Below are positions 26,368-34,250 of a stretch of DNA of 64,000 nucleotides, in pieces. Origin of the DNA: Zoogloea sp041904905 (GTDB lineage Bacteria > Pseudomonadota > Gammaproteobacteria > Burkholderiales > Rhodocyclaceae). Below the pieces are notes generated by a model that was given only the letters and a program-made list of their open reading frames with translations, was not told the DNA's origin and did not search any database. How positions within the stretch are numbered: the first letter of the stretch is position 1; every line of letters starts with the position of its first letter. Location of the stretch: assembly GCF_041904905.1 (NCBI RefSeq), contig NZ_JAYRMI010000002.1:1-64000 (forward strand), written 5' to 3'. A program made the position numbers and the translations under genes.

Positions 26368-27398
26368 GCGTTCTCCTTCGGCGCATGGCCATAGCCGTAG
26401 CCATAGCCGTAACCGTAGCCATAGCCGTAAGAACCGGCGCCGGACTGGAGGGCCTTGTTGAGCAGCATCAGCTTGACCGGGCAGTTTTCGATGGTCGACA
26501 GCGCCTGCCGCACCGCCGCCTGGGTGGTCTTGTTCGACTCGACCACCATCACGATCTGCCCCATGTGGGTGGCCAGCACGCGGGATTCGGTGGTGACCAG
26601 CAGCGGGGGCGAATCGAACACGATGATCCGGTCGGAGTAGCGCTCGGCCAGCTCTTCGAGCAGGTTGTTCATCACGTCGCTGGCGAGCAGTTCGGTGGCC
26701 CGCGGGTGGGGCGTGCCAGCCGGCAGCAGGCTGAGCTTCTCGATGTTGGTCTTGAGCAGCACGTCGCTGAGCTGGGTGCCCGGGGTGGTGAGCACATCCA
26801 TCAGGCCCTTCTTGGGGGGCAGACCGAGGATGTTGAGCACCGACGGCCGGGACACGTCGGCGTCGATCAGCAGCACCGTGTGGTCCAGCTCCATGGCCAT
26901 GCTGATGGCCAGGTTGATGGAGCTGAAGCTCTTGCCCTCGCCGGGCAGGGAGCTGGTGATCATGATGAGGTTGGCGTTGTTGATCGCCGCGGCGCCCTTC
27001 CCCTGCACGTTACGCAGCAGCGGGCGCTTGATGATCCGGAACTCGTCGCCGATCAGCGAACGGGGTGCGTTGGGGGTGACGATCCCGATGGACTGCAGCC
27101 GCTCCAGGTCGATCTCGATGAACTTGGACGGGTTGCCGGCCGGGGCCGGCCTGGCCTTGGCCTGCACCGCCGGCGCGGGCTCGGGCTGAACGGGCGCGAC
27201 GGGCTCCGGCGCGGCGATGACCGGCTCGACGCGGCCCGGTTGATCGGCAAAGGCCGAGGCGACCGGCGCCGGGGTGGCCGGCGCGGCCTGCGCGACCGGC
27301 TCGGCCTCGACCGCGGCCGGACGCTCGTTGTCGACCGGCACGGAGGTCGCCTTCTGCAGTTGCTCGAGCCGCTCGACGGCTTTTTCAATAATGCTCAT
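26364..27398 (-). CDS. XrtA-associated tyrosine autokinase (BY-kinase) with Tyr-Gly tail
   Basis: The 344-residue cytoplasmic kinase partners with the chain-length protein encoded immediately upstream. An N-terminal helix (SIIEKAVERLEQLQKA) is followed by a proline/alanine-rich linker (residues 28-90). The catalytic part has Walker A SSLPGEGKSF (149-158), Walker A' VLLIDADVSRPS (from 175) and Walker B IIVFDSPPLL. The C-terminal tyrosine cluster is an uninterrupted Tyr-Gly repeat with seven tyrosines (324-336), encoded by tandem 6-bp units around 26387-26430. Cycles of tyrosine phosphorylation are known to control chain length in such systems. Confidence 0.94.
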   Translation of the reverse strand: MSIIEKAVERLEQLQKATSVPVDNERPAAVEAEPVAQAAPATPAPVASAFADQPGRVEPVIAAPEPVAPVQPEPAPAVQAKARPAPAGNPSKFIEIDLERLQSIGIVTPNAPRSLIGDEFRIIKRPLLRNVQGKGAAAINNANLIMITSSLPGEGKSFSSINLAISMAMELDHTVLLIDADVSRPSVLNILGLPPKKGLMDVLTTPGTQLSDVLLKTNIEKLSLLPAGTPHPRATELLASDVMNNLLEELAERYSDRIIVFDSPPLLVTTESRVLATHMGQIVMVVESNKTTQAAVRQALSTIENCPVKLMLLNKALQSGAGSYGYGYGYGYGYGYGHAPKENA

Positions 27399-27407
27399 GT
27401 TCGCCTC

Positions 27408-28988
27408 TCAACCAATCCGCGCCAGCAGCAGCCAGACGGTCATTGCGCCAAACAAACCAACCAGGGCACCAACGCCACCGAGGAAGAAGACCTTGCTCCG
27501 CCGCTGATTCTTCAGACGGTCGGCGTCACCGATCATGCTGACCGTACCCAGCACGGCGAGGCCGGTGACCTCGCGCAGCACCTGGATGTCGGAGAACACC
27601 GGACGGATCTGGCTCATCAGGAAGGACACCAGACCGCCGATCAGCAGCGCAGCGAGCCCCGCGGCCGGCATCAGCAGCAGGCGGTTGGGCGCGGACGGCT
27701 TGCTCGGCACGGTCGGCGGGTCGATCAGGCGGAAGTCGGCCACGCCGGACGTGGCGCCCATCTCCACCGCCATGGTGGCGGATTCGCGGCGGGACACGAG
27801 GGCGTCGTAGTTCTTCTTGTTGATGTCGTAGTCGCGGTTGAGCTGGGTGAATTCGGTTTCCAGCTGCGGCAGGGTGCGCGAGGCGGCGCTGAGGGACTGC
27901 AGCCGCGATTCGTATTCGGAGACCCGGGCGCGCAGGGAAGCCACGTTCGCCTCGGCTTCGGCCAGGGACAGACGCATCTGCTGGAACACCGGGTTCACGT
28001 TGCTCGCCGACCCCACCGACGAACCGGCCCCGGCGGTCGCCGCGGCGGCGGCCTTGCGACGGGCCTGGAGTTCGGCCGCCTTCTGGGATTCCAGCTCCTC
28101 GATCACCTTGCGGGCACCCACCACGTCGGGGTGCTTGTCGGTGTACTTGAGCAGCAGGCCGTCGAGGGACTTCTTCATCGACTCGATCCGGTCGTCCAGC
28201 TCGGGCACCGGCATCGAGGCCAGCGAGGCGCTGGACATCTTCTCGGGCAGGGCCACCGATTCTTCGCCGGAGAGCTGGCGCTTGAGCGCATCGCGGGAGT
28301 TTTCCGCCTCGCGCAGGGCCAGCTTGGCCTGATTGAGCTGCTCGTTCACCTCGCTCATCTTGCGGAAGTAATCCTGACCGCCGGCACCCATCGTGCCCAT
28401 GTTGCGGACCTTGTACTCCTTCAGGCGGTTCTCGGCCTCGATCAGCTTCTGCTCGTAGGCCTTGATCTGCTCTTCGATGAAGCGGCGGGCGGTATCGGAA
28501 TCCTTGCGCTTGTCGCCCAGGCCCGACTCGACGAAGATCGACACCATCGACTGCACGACGCGCTTGGCGCGCTCGGGGTCGGTGTCGGTGTAGGCGAGGG
28601 TGTACAGGTTGTCGCGACCGGCCTCGCGGATCTGCAGCGACTTGGTCACATTGGCGACCAGGGTCTCACGGTCTTCCTTGGTCTTCGCCGCCAGATCGAG
28701 ATCGGCCATGCGGATCAGCTTCTCGACGTTGGGACGGCTGATGAGCGTGCGGCTGAGGATGCCGATCTGCTGGTCCACGTTGGGCTGGACGGCGAGACCG
28801 GACATCAGCGGCTTGAGAATCGACTGGGTATCCACATAGACGCGGGCGGACGATTCGTAGCGATCCGGCAGCAGATAGACAATCGCGGCGATGATGGGCC
28901 CCAAGATCCATGCGGCCGCCAAGCCCCACCAGCGATAAAGCCACATGCCGCGGAGAGTCACCGACAACTGTCTGAGTATGTCTTCCAT
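27408..28988 (-). CDS. XrtA-system polysaccharide chain-length determinant (Wzz-like)
   Basis: The 526-residue inner-membrane co-polymerase has an N-terminal membrane segment (about residues 18-38, ILGPIIAAIVYLLP), a Wzz domain with YESSARVYVDTQS, and a long periplasmic coiled-coil from about 170 to 400 that includes an alanine-rich insert. A second membrane segment is near 435-460 with the proline-rich approach PSKPSAPNRLLLM, and a third pair of hydrophobic stretches ends the protein. It forms a two-gene module with the tyrosine kinase, 9 bases downstream, and should set polymer length. Confidence 0.93.
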   Translation of the reverse strand: MEDILRQLSVTLRGMWLYRWWGLAAAWILGPIIAAIVYLLPDRYESSARVYVDTQSILKPLMSGLAVQPNVDQQIGILSRTLISRPNVEKLIRMADLDLAAKTKEDRETLVANVTKSLQIREAGRDNLYTLAYTDTDPERAKRVVQSMVSIFVESGLGDKRKDSDTARRFIEEQIKAYEQKLIEAENRLKEYKVRNMGTMGAGGQDYFRKMSEVNEQLNQAKLALREAENSRDALKRQLSGEESVALPEKMSSASLASMPVPELDDRIESMKKSLDGLLLKYTDKHPDVVGARKVIEELESQKAAELQARRKAAAAATAGAGSSVGSASNVNPVFQQMRLSLAEAEANVASLRARVSEYESRLQSLSAASRTLPQLETEFTQLNRDYDINKKNYDALVSRRESATMAVEMGATSGVADFRLIDPPTVPSKPSAPNRLLLMPAAGLAALLIGGLVSFLMSQIRPVFSDIQVLREVTGLAVLGTVSMIGDADRLKNQRRSKVFFLGGVGALVGLFGAMTVWLLLARIG

Positions 28989-29045
28989 TGGGAGATTCCG
29001 AATGCAACCCCCCGGGACATCCCGGGGGGCAAGTCACGAGAGGGG

Positions 29046-29651
29046 TCAGAACCAGCTCTGGGGAATGATGAGCACGTCGCCCGGGCGCATCTCGATGTTG
29101 GCCGAAACGTCGCCGCGCTTGACGAGATCCTTCAGGCGCACGGAGTACTGCTTGTTGCCTTCGCCGGTGCGCAGGAGGGTCGCACGGTTGCCGTCGGCAA
29201 AATCGGTCAGGCCATTGACCGCAATCATGACGTCCAGCAGGGACATCTTCTGGCGGTACGGCAGGGTCTGGGGCTTGGCCGCTTCACCCACCACGCGCAC
29301 CTGCTGGGAGTAAGGGCCCACGAAAGTGGTCACGATCACGGTCACGACCGGATCGCGGATGTACTTGCCAAGGGCCTGCTCGATCTCGCGGGCAAGCGTG
29401 CTGGCGTCGCGGCCGGCGGCGGGCAGATCCTCAACCAGGGGCGTGGTGATCTTGCCATCGGGACGCACGGGAACCGTCATCGACAGCTCGGGGTTACGCC
29501 AGACGACGATGTTCACGTTGTCGCCGGGCCCGATCTGGTAGGCATAGTCGGAGGCCTCCGCAGAGACCGGCGCCGGCGGATAGCTGGTCGCGCACCCTGC
29601 CAGACCGACCACGGCGCAAGCCAGCAGGCCGTTCATCAAATAGCGTTTCAT
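29046..29651 (-). CDS. XrtA/PEP-CTERM exopolysaccharide export lipoprotein (Wza-like)
   Basis: This 201-residue outer-membrane lipoprotein has lipobox GLAGC (Cys20). The Poly_export domain starts at YQIGPGDNVNIVVWRNPELS and includes PVRPDGKITTPLVEDL. An SLBB-type repeat follows (VRVVGEAAKPQTLPYR) and the end is RPGDVLIIPQSWF, standard for small Wza-type proteins of this system. It is the first gene of the - strand cluster, preceded by a 201-base gap. AAGTACC and GGGGAAG lie just before the ATG as ribosome-binding sequence. The promoter of the whole cluster should be in that gap, but I see no convincing element. Confidence 0.92.
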   Translation of the reverse strand: MKRYLMNGLLACAVVGLAGCATSYPPAPVSAEASDYAYQIGPGDNVNIVVWRNPELSMTVPVRPDGKITTPLVEDLPAAGRDASTLAREIEQALGKYIRDPVVTVIVTTFVGPYSQQVRVVGEAAKPQTLPYRQKMSLLDVMIAVNGLTDFADGNRATLLRTGEGNKQYSVRLKDLVKRGDVSANIEMRPGDVLIIPQSWF

Positions 29652-29852
29652 AAGGTACTTCCCCTGGATACGGCCTAAGTTCAGCCTTTGAATGATAACG
29701 AGCGGATATTACGGCAGCGCGCAATCCAGCCCGGAGAAAAACGTCACGACGCCCCAAAAAGGGGATTCCATGACTGTGCCATCAAGCTGGCTGAATAATT
29801 CCCCGAAGATTCGCCCGGCGCGGATGATACCGATTCCGGCCCGAAATTTCTG

Positions 29853-31163
29853 TCAGAAAGACCACCGCGCCTCGGTGTAAACCCTGTCACGGTCGGCGTA
29901 GCGGCCAAAGAGCCCGGTCGAGCTGCCCCCGAAGGCGTCAACCCCGAAGACGACCCGCAGGTTCTTGTCGGCCGACCAGATCAGCTTGGGGCGGAACATG
30001 TAGTCGTTCCGGTTCAGCATCGACACGTAGAGCGCCTCCGCCTGCCAGTTTCTGGCCAGCCGCGTTGCCAGCAGCACGCTGGCGCCGCCCTCGGTCCGCT
30101 CGAAGCCCGTCCGGGCATCGTAATCGAGCATCCGGCGGGCGAAGTATTGTAAGTTCACTCGACCGTCATTGAATGCGGGGATATCCACCCCGGCGACGTA
30201 ATCAATTGTGTCCTGATCGACGAGGCCGTTCGGCGCATCCACCAGGTTCCGGGTATTGAACTTGCGACCGCGGGAATGCACGGCCTCTCCCTTGAGCACG
30301 AAATCGCCAAAATCCTTGGTCACGGTGCCACCCAGCTGGCTGATGCGCTCGTGGCGGGGCTGGAACTCGGGTTGGCCACCCGAGAGGCCCGTGAAGTAGA
30401 AGGTCTGGCTCACGTCCAGGCTGCGGTAGTAGAACCCGGACAGATCCCACCCCCCCACCATCCGGGACAGCCGCCCACCCCAGTTGGTGTTGCCGAGGGA
30501 GTTGTCGGGCTTCACCTCACCCAGGATCCGGGCCTCGCGGGGCATGGGGTAGAACTCGGCGCCGGGCTTGCCGATGCGGTCGTAGCTCGGCACCGGAATC
30601 CAGATCAGCTCCGCGTGGGTCTCGCCGAAGTAGTACTCGGCGCGGGTGGCCCACTGGGGAATCCGGAGTTGCTCGAAATCGGGCAGGTAGAAGGTGCGCA
30701 GGTCGCGCGCCGACACCACGTCGGCAAAGAACAGCCCGACCATCTCGCCCCACACGATGTGCTGGCGGCCGAAGCGGAAGTCCACCTCGCCCACCGAGAA
30801 ATCGGCGTAGGTCTCGCGCAGGTCGAACTGATACTGCTGATCGCGCCGGACGGCGTCCGGGTAGAAGCCGGAGTCGATGCCGAACACCGCGTCGGCATCG
30901 GCCCGGCCCGACACCTTCCACTTCACACTGTCGCCGCCGGTGGCGGAAACCTCGGCGCGGGCGCGCGCCATCGACCAGTGATCCTTGCCGCCGTAGGTGC
31001 GCGCCAGATCGAACTGGACTACGCCGCCGGTCTTCACGCCGCCCTCGGCTGCCGCCTCGTCCAGCCCCGGCAGATCGTCGTCGGCCGCAGCGACGCCGCC
31101 GCAGCAGGCCATCATCGCAAGCGCGGCCACGCCGCAGCGGAGCTTTGGTTTCAAGCTGTCCAT
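29853..31163 (-). CDS. Outer-membrane beta-barrel protein (DUF1302-like)
   Basis: The 436-residue exported protein has a signal peptide (MDSLKPKLRCG, hydrophobic core, VAAADD cleavage region near 27). The mature chain begins VKTGGVVQFDLARTY and continues as regular amphipathic strands with aromatic girdles, including VDFRFGRQHIVWGEMVG, which is typical of DUF1302 barrels, and ends RVYTEARWSF with a terminal Phe. DUF1302 proteins often pair with MMPL/RND or LolA-like lipid export systems. Here it is followed on the chromosome by a LolD-like ATPase and a divergent LolA-like gene, so an outer-membrane lipid or lipoprotein role is likely (inference). Confidence 0.7.
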   Translation of the reverse strand: MDSLKPKLRCGVAALAMMACCGGVAAADDDLPGLDEAAAEGGVKTGGVVQFDLARTYGGKDHWSMARARAEVSATGGDSVKWKVSGRADADAVFGIDSGFYPDAVRRDQQYQFDLRETYADFSVGEVDFRFGRQHIVWGEMVGLFFADVVSARDLRTFYLPDFEQLRIPQWATRAEYYFGETHAELIWIPVPSYDRIGKPGAEFYPMPREARILGEVKPDNSLGNTNWGGRLSRMVGGWDLSGFYYRSLDVSQTFYFTGLSGGQPEFQPRHERISQLGGTVTKDFGDFVLKGEAVHSRGRKFNTRNLVDAPNGLVDQDTIDYVAGVDIPAFNDGRVNLQYFARRMLDYDARTGFERTEGGASVLLATRLARNWQAEALYVSMLNRNDYMFRPKLIWSADKNLRVVFGVDAFGGSSTGLFGRYADRDRVYTEARWSF

Positions 31164-31231
31164 TTCCTACTATTCCCCTCGTGTAACGTGAATGGCCGGG
31201 GCGCCAGCGCGGCGCGCCCGCCGGCGGTATC

Positions 31232-32005
31232 TCATGCCCGGTACGGGACGAAGCGCCAGGTCCCGTTGAGTTTGAGCCCAAGCTTGGTGGGCTGACCGTC
31301 TTCCATCCGAACCTGCTGGACGGCGCGGCTCATCACCTGCTTGTCGTGGGTCGAGAATACAAAGGTTGTCTTGCAGTCTTCGTTGATGCGCTGCATCAGA
31401 TCGAGGATGCTCTTGCCGGTGTTCTTGTCCAGGTTGGCCGTGGGCTCGTCGGCGAGCACCACCTTGGAGTGCGTCACCAACGCCCGGGCGATCGCCACCC
31501 GCTGCCGCTGGCCGCCGGAGAGCTGGTTGGGGCGATGATGGGCGTAGCGCCCGAGGCCCACCAGCTTCAGGTAATCATTGACCCGCGCACGCCGCTCCTC
31601 CTTGCTCACCTCAGGCATCTGAAGCAAGGGGTATTCCACATTCTCCTCGGCGGAGAGCACCGGCAGCAGGTTAAAGGTCTGAAAGATGAAGCCGATGGTT
31701 CTGGCACGGATGCTCGCAAGCTCGTCGGGGCTTTGACCGGAAACATCCTTTCCCTCGATGAAGACCCTGCCCTCGCTTGGCGTATCGATGCACCCCATGA
31801 TATTAAGGAGCGTGGATTTGCCACTTCCCGACGTACCTGCAATCGCCATGAAGTAACCCTCCTTCACATCCAGGGTCACGTTCCTCAGCGCATTGACATC
31901 CTGATCGCCTAGACGATAAATCTTGCTTACGTTCTCGATCCTGATGATCGTCTTCGGGTCCGTCTTCGACGGTTCTCCCGCGCTGTCGTCGCGGATTGTT
32001 TGCAT
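31232..32005 (-). CDS. LolD/MacB-type ABC transporter ATPase
   Basis: The 257-residue ATPase has all canonical motifs: Walker A GTSGSGKSTLLN, Q-loop FIFQTFNLLP, signature LSGGQRQRVAIARAL, Walker B VVLADEPTANLD and the switch histidine in FVFSTHDKQVM. The sequence between Walker A and the Q-loop (GCIDTPSEGRVFIEGKDV) is typical of the LolD/MacB/FtsE group, which works with FtsX-like permeases. No such permease gene is next to it. The neighbours are an outer-membrane barrel (68 bases downstream) and a divergent LolA-like gene. A 21-residue N-terminal extension precedes the domain. Confidence 0.92.
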   Translation of the reverse strand: MQTIRDDSAGEPSKTDPKTIIRIENVSKIYRLGDQDVNALRNVTLDVKEGYFMAIAGTSGSGKSTLLNIMGCIDTPSEGRVFIEGKDVSGQSPDELASIRARTIGFIFQTFNLLPVLSAEENVEYPLLQMPEVSKEERRARVNDYLKLVGLGRYAHHRPNQLSGGQRQRVAIARALVTHSKVVLADEPTANLDKNTGKSILDLMQRINEDCKTTFVFSTHDKQVMSRAVQQVRMEDGQPTKLGLKLNGTWRFVPYRA

Positions 32006-32047
32006 CGGCGCACCGGTCTATGTTGTTTGCTTTTAAAGGATAACACT

Positions 32048-32836
32048 ATGAGCTTAAAATTTTGCCCTTCGCGCTGCCTGCCCCGGCTCCTTGGGGCGGC
32101 GCTGACGGCCGTAGCCCTCCTGGCAGGCACCCCGGCCATCGCCGACGACCCGACCGAGCTGGCCAAGGCCATCGTGGCGAAGGCCGACGAGATCCGCTTT
32201 CCGCGCGACGGCTTCCAGGTCATGATCGACATCTCGTCGGTGACGTCGGGCGAGCAGCCGGAAGATCGCAAGTACCGCATCCTCTCCAAGGGCAACGAGA
32301 ACACCATCGTCCAGACCCTCGAACCAGCTGCCGACAAGGGCCAGGCGATGCTGATGCGCGGCCGTGACCTGTGGGTCTTCATGCCCAACGTGTCGCAGCC
32401 TGTCCGCCTCTCCCTGTCCCAGCGGCTCACCGGCCAGGTGGCCAACGGCGACCTCGCCCGCGCCAACTTCTCGGGTGACTACGAACCGAAGATCCTCCGC
32501 ACCGACACCATCGACGGCGAGAAGATGCACGTACTCGAACTCACCGCCGTCGACCGCGGGGTGACTTACGCCAAGGTGCTCTACTGGGTGCGCCAGTCCA
32601 ACAACTGGCCGTACAAGGCGGAGTTCTACTCCCTCTCCGATCGCCTGCTGAAGGTGTGCCGCTACGAGAAGTTCAAGGATCTCGGCGGCCGCGTGCGCCC
32701 CACCCAGCTGGTGATGGAGGACTCCCTGAAAAAAGGCGAGGTCTCGACCCTGCGCTACTCCCAGATGACCGCGAAGGATCTGCCCGACCGCGTGTTCACC
32801 AAGCAATACATGGACAAGCTCAACCGGGTCGATTGA
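32048..32836 (+). CDS. LolA-like outer-membrane lipoprotein-sorting protein
   Basis: The product is 262 residues from ATG 32048, placed after AAAGGA; an upstream in-frame start at 32000 overlaps the divergent ATPase gene and lacks the signal-peptide start. A signal peptide ends near residue 32 (TPAIA/DD). The mature domain, with EIRFPRDGFQVMIDI, MLMRGRDLWVFMPNVSQPVRLS and KVLYWVRQSNNWPYKAEFYS, matches the LolA/LolB-fold family that carries lipids across the periplasm. It is encoded divergently from the LolD-like ATPase (42 bases between starts), so the two probably share regulation. Confidence 0.85.
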   Translation: MSLKFCPSRCLPRLLGAALTAVALLAGTPAIADDPTELAKAIVAKADEIRFPRDGFQVMIDISSVTSGEQPEDRKYRILSKGNENTIVQTLEPAADKGQAMLMRGRDLWVFMPNVSQPVRLSLSQRLTGQVANGDLARANFSGDYEPKILRTDTIDGEKMHVLELTAVDRGVTYAKVLYWVRQSNNWPYKAEFYSLSDRLLKVCRYEKFKDLGGRVRPTQLVMEDSLKKGEVSTLRYSQMTAKDLPDRVFTKQYMDKLNRVD

Positions 32837-32838
32837 GT

Positions 32839-33507
32839 TCAGGCAAGGCCATCGGCCGCGGGCGGCGCCTCGAGCCCCTGCAGCAGGATTCCGGCGGCGT
32901 CTTCCAGCGCCGGGGCTTCCCCGTCGCCGGGCAACGCGAGGCGACGCAGCACCCCGGCGATCCGCACGTCCAGCCCCTCGCGATCTACCCCCACCACGGC
33001 CACCCCGGCCGGCGCGAGGCGTGCCAGACGTTCGACGATCAGCGCCTCGGCGGCCGGGTCGAGCACCGCGGCAGGCGGCTCCGCATCGACCCACCCCATC
33101 CGCCCGAAGCCACCGATGAAGCGCGCCCTGACCGGCTCCATCCTGAAGAACCGGAAGTCGCCCAGCTCCAGATAGAGCGCCGACTCCGGGCTATAACGCA
33201 CGAAGCGCTGCCGGGCCGCTTCGTCCAGGTCCACGGGGGATACTCGCCCGATCAGGGTGAGACGGGCCTGGGCCAGATCGACCCCCTCCCCGTCGGTGAC
33301 CAGCAGGCTCGCCCGCGGGTCCGCCAGCAGGTTGCGCGTGTGCTCGGCAAGCCCGCTGAGCAGGAACGCCGGCCGGCCCAGCGCATCGGCAACAAACGGC
33401 ACCGCGCTCACGAAGGGGAAGCCCGCCATCGCCACCGAATGGGTGCCGAGCGCCCCGCTGCGGCTCTGACGCAGCAAGGCGCGGACTTCCGCGTAGTCGA
33501 TCCTCAC
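32839..33507 (-). CDS. HugZ-like pyridoxamine 5'-phosphate oxidase-fold protein
   Basis: The product is 222 residues from a GTG at 33507 that overlaps the rlmB stop (GTGA); the longer open frame upstream is inside rlmB. The N-terminal split-barrel domain begins RSGALGTHSVAMAGFPFVS and contains FLLSGLAEHTRNLLADPRASL, as in flavin/heme-binding PNPOx-like proteins. The C-terminal part (LERLARLAPAGVAVVGVDREGLDV) corresponds to the DUF2470/HugZ helical domain. Family members bind heme or FMN and some take part in heme degradation. The exact cofactor here is not known. Confidence 0.78.
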   Translation of the reverse strand: MRIDYAEVRALLRQSRSGALGTHSVAMAGFPFVSAVPFVADALGRPAFLLSGLAEHTRNLLADPRASLLVTDGEGVDLAQARLTLIGRVSPVDLDEAARQRFVRYSPESALYLELGDFRFFRMEPVRARFIGGFGRMGWVDAEPPAAVLDPAAEALIVERLARLAPAGVAVVGVDREGLDVRIAGVLRRLALPGDGEAPALEDAAGILLQGLEAPPAADGLA

Positions 33508-34250
33508 TGCCGCTGACGGCGTGCCTCGAAGAGGCACAGGCCGCTCGCCACCGACACGTTGAGGCTCTCCACCGTGCCGTACATCGGAATGCTCACCAGC
33601 TCGTCGCAGGTGTCGCGGGTCAGGCGGCGCAGCCCGTCGCCTTCGGCGCCCAGCACCCAGGCAATCGGGCCTTTCTGGTCGACGGTGTAGATCGACTTGT
33701 CGGCCTCCCCCGCCGCGCCCAGCACCCACACGCCGGCGTCCTGCATCTCGCGCAGGGCGCGGGCCAGGTTGGTCACGGTGATGTACGGCACCGTATCGGC
33801 TGCGCCGCTAGCCACCTTCACGGCGGTGGCGTTGAGCCCGACCGCCTTGTCCTTGGGGGCGATCACCGCATGGGCACCGGCCGCGTCGGCCACCCGCAGG
33901 CAGGCGCCCAGGTTGTGGGGGTCCTGGATGCCGTCGAGCACCAGCAGCAACGCCGGTTCGGTCAGGCCGTCGAGCACATCGGCGAGCTTCAGCTCCTTGC
34001 GGCGCCCATCGATGCGGGCCACGACGCCCTGATGGCGACGCGTTCCGACCATCTTGTCGAGGCGTTCGCCCTCGGTGGGGATCAGGCGCGTGCCAAGCTG
34101 CTCCGCGTGGCGGACGAGGTCCCGCGCGCGCGGGTCGTTCCGCTTGGCGTCGGTGTAGATCTCGAAGATCGCTTCCGGATCATGGCGGAGCTTGGCGAGG
34201 ATGGCGTGGAAGCCGTAGATGAGACGGGAACTTGCGGTGTTATCAGACAC
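33504..34250 (-). CDS. rlmB: 23S rRNA (guanosine-2251-2'-O)-methyltransferase
   Basis: RlmB methylates the ribose of G2251 in the peptidyl-transferase P loop. The product is 248 residues from a GTG at 34250, chosen because SSRLIYGFHAILAKL is the standard SpoU N-terminus; the upstream extension is the tail of rnr in another frame. The SpoU knot motifs are present: DPHNLGACLRVADAAGA (motif 1), WVLGAEGDGLRRLT (motif 2) and SIPMYGTVESLNVSVASG (motif 3). It overlaps rnr by 8 bases, the usual rnr-rlmB pair. Confidence 0.94.
   Translation of the reverse strand: MSDNTASSRLIYGFHAILAKLRHDPEAIFEIYTDAKRNDPRARDLVRHAEQLGTRLIPTEGERLDKMVGTRRHQGVVARIDGRRKELKLADVLDGLTEPALLLVLDGIQDPHNLGACLRVADAAGAHAVIAPKDKAVGLNATAVKVASGAADTVPYITVTNLARALREMQDAGVWVLGAAGEADKSIYTVDQKGPIAWVLGAEGDGLRRLTRDTCDELVSIPMYGTVESLNVSVASGLCLFEARRQRQ

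Noticed and set aside
26385..29678. 1097-codon open frame on the + strand
   Set aside because: Antisense to the kinase, chain-length and export genes, all of which have clear motifs; a shadow.
29652..29852. Sigma-54 promoter upstream of the EPS cluster
   Set aside because: TGGCAC and TTGC-like pieces occur but not with the required GG-N10-GC spacing.
32000..32047. Earlier start for the LolA-like gene
   Set aside because: It would put 16 residues before the signal peptide and overlap the divergent ATPase start; ATG 32048 has AAAGGA before it.
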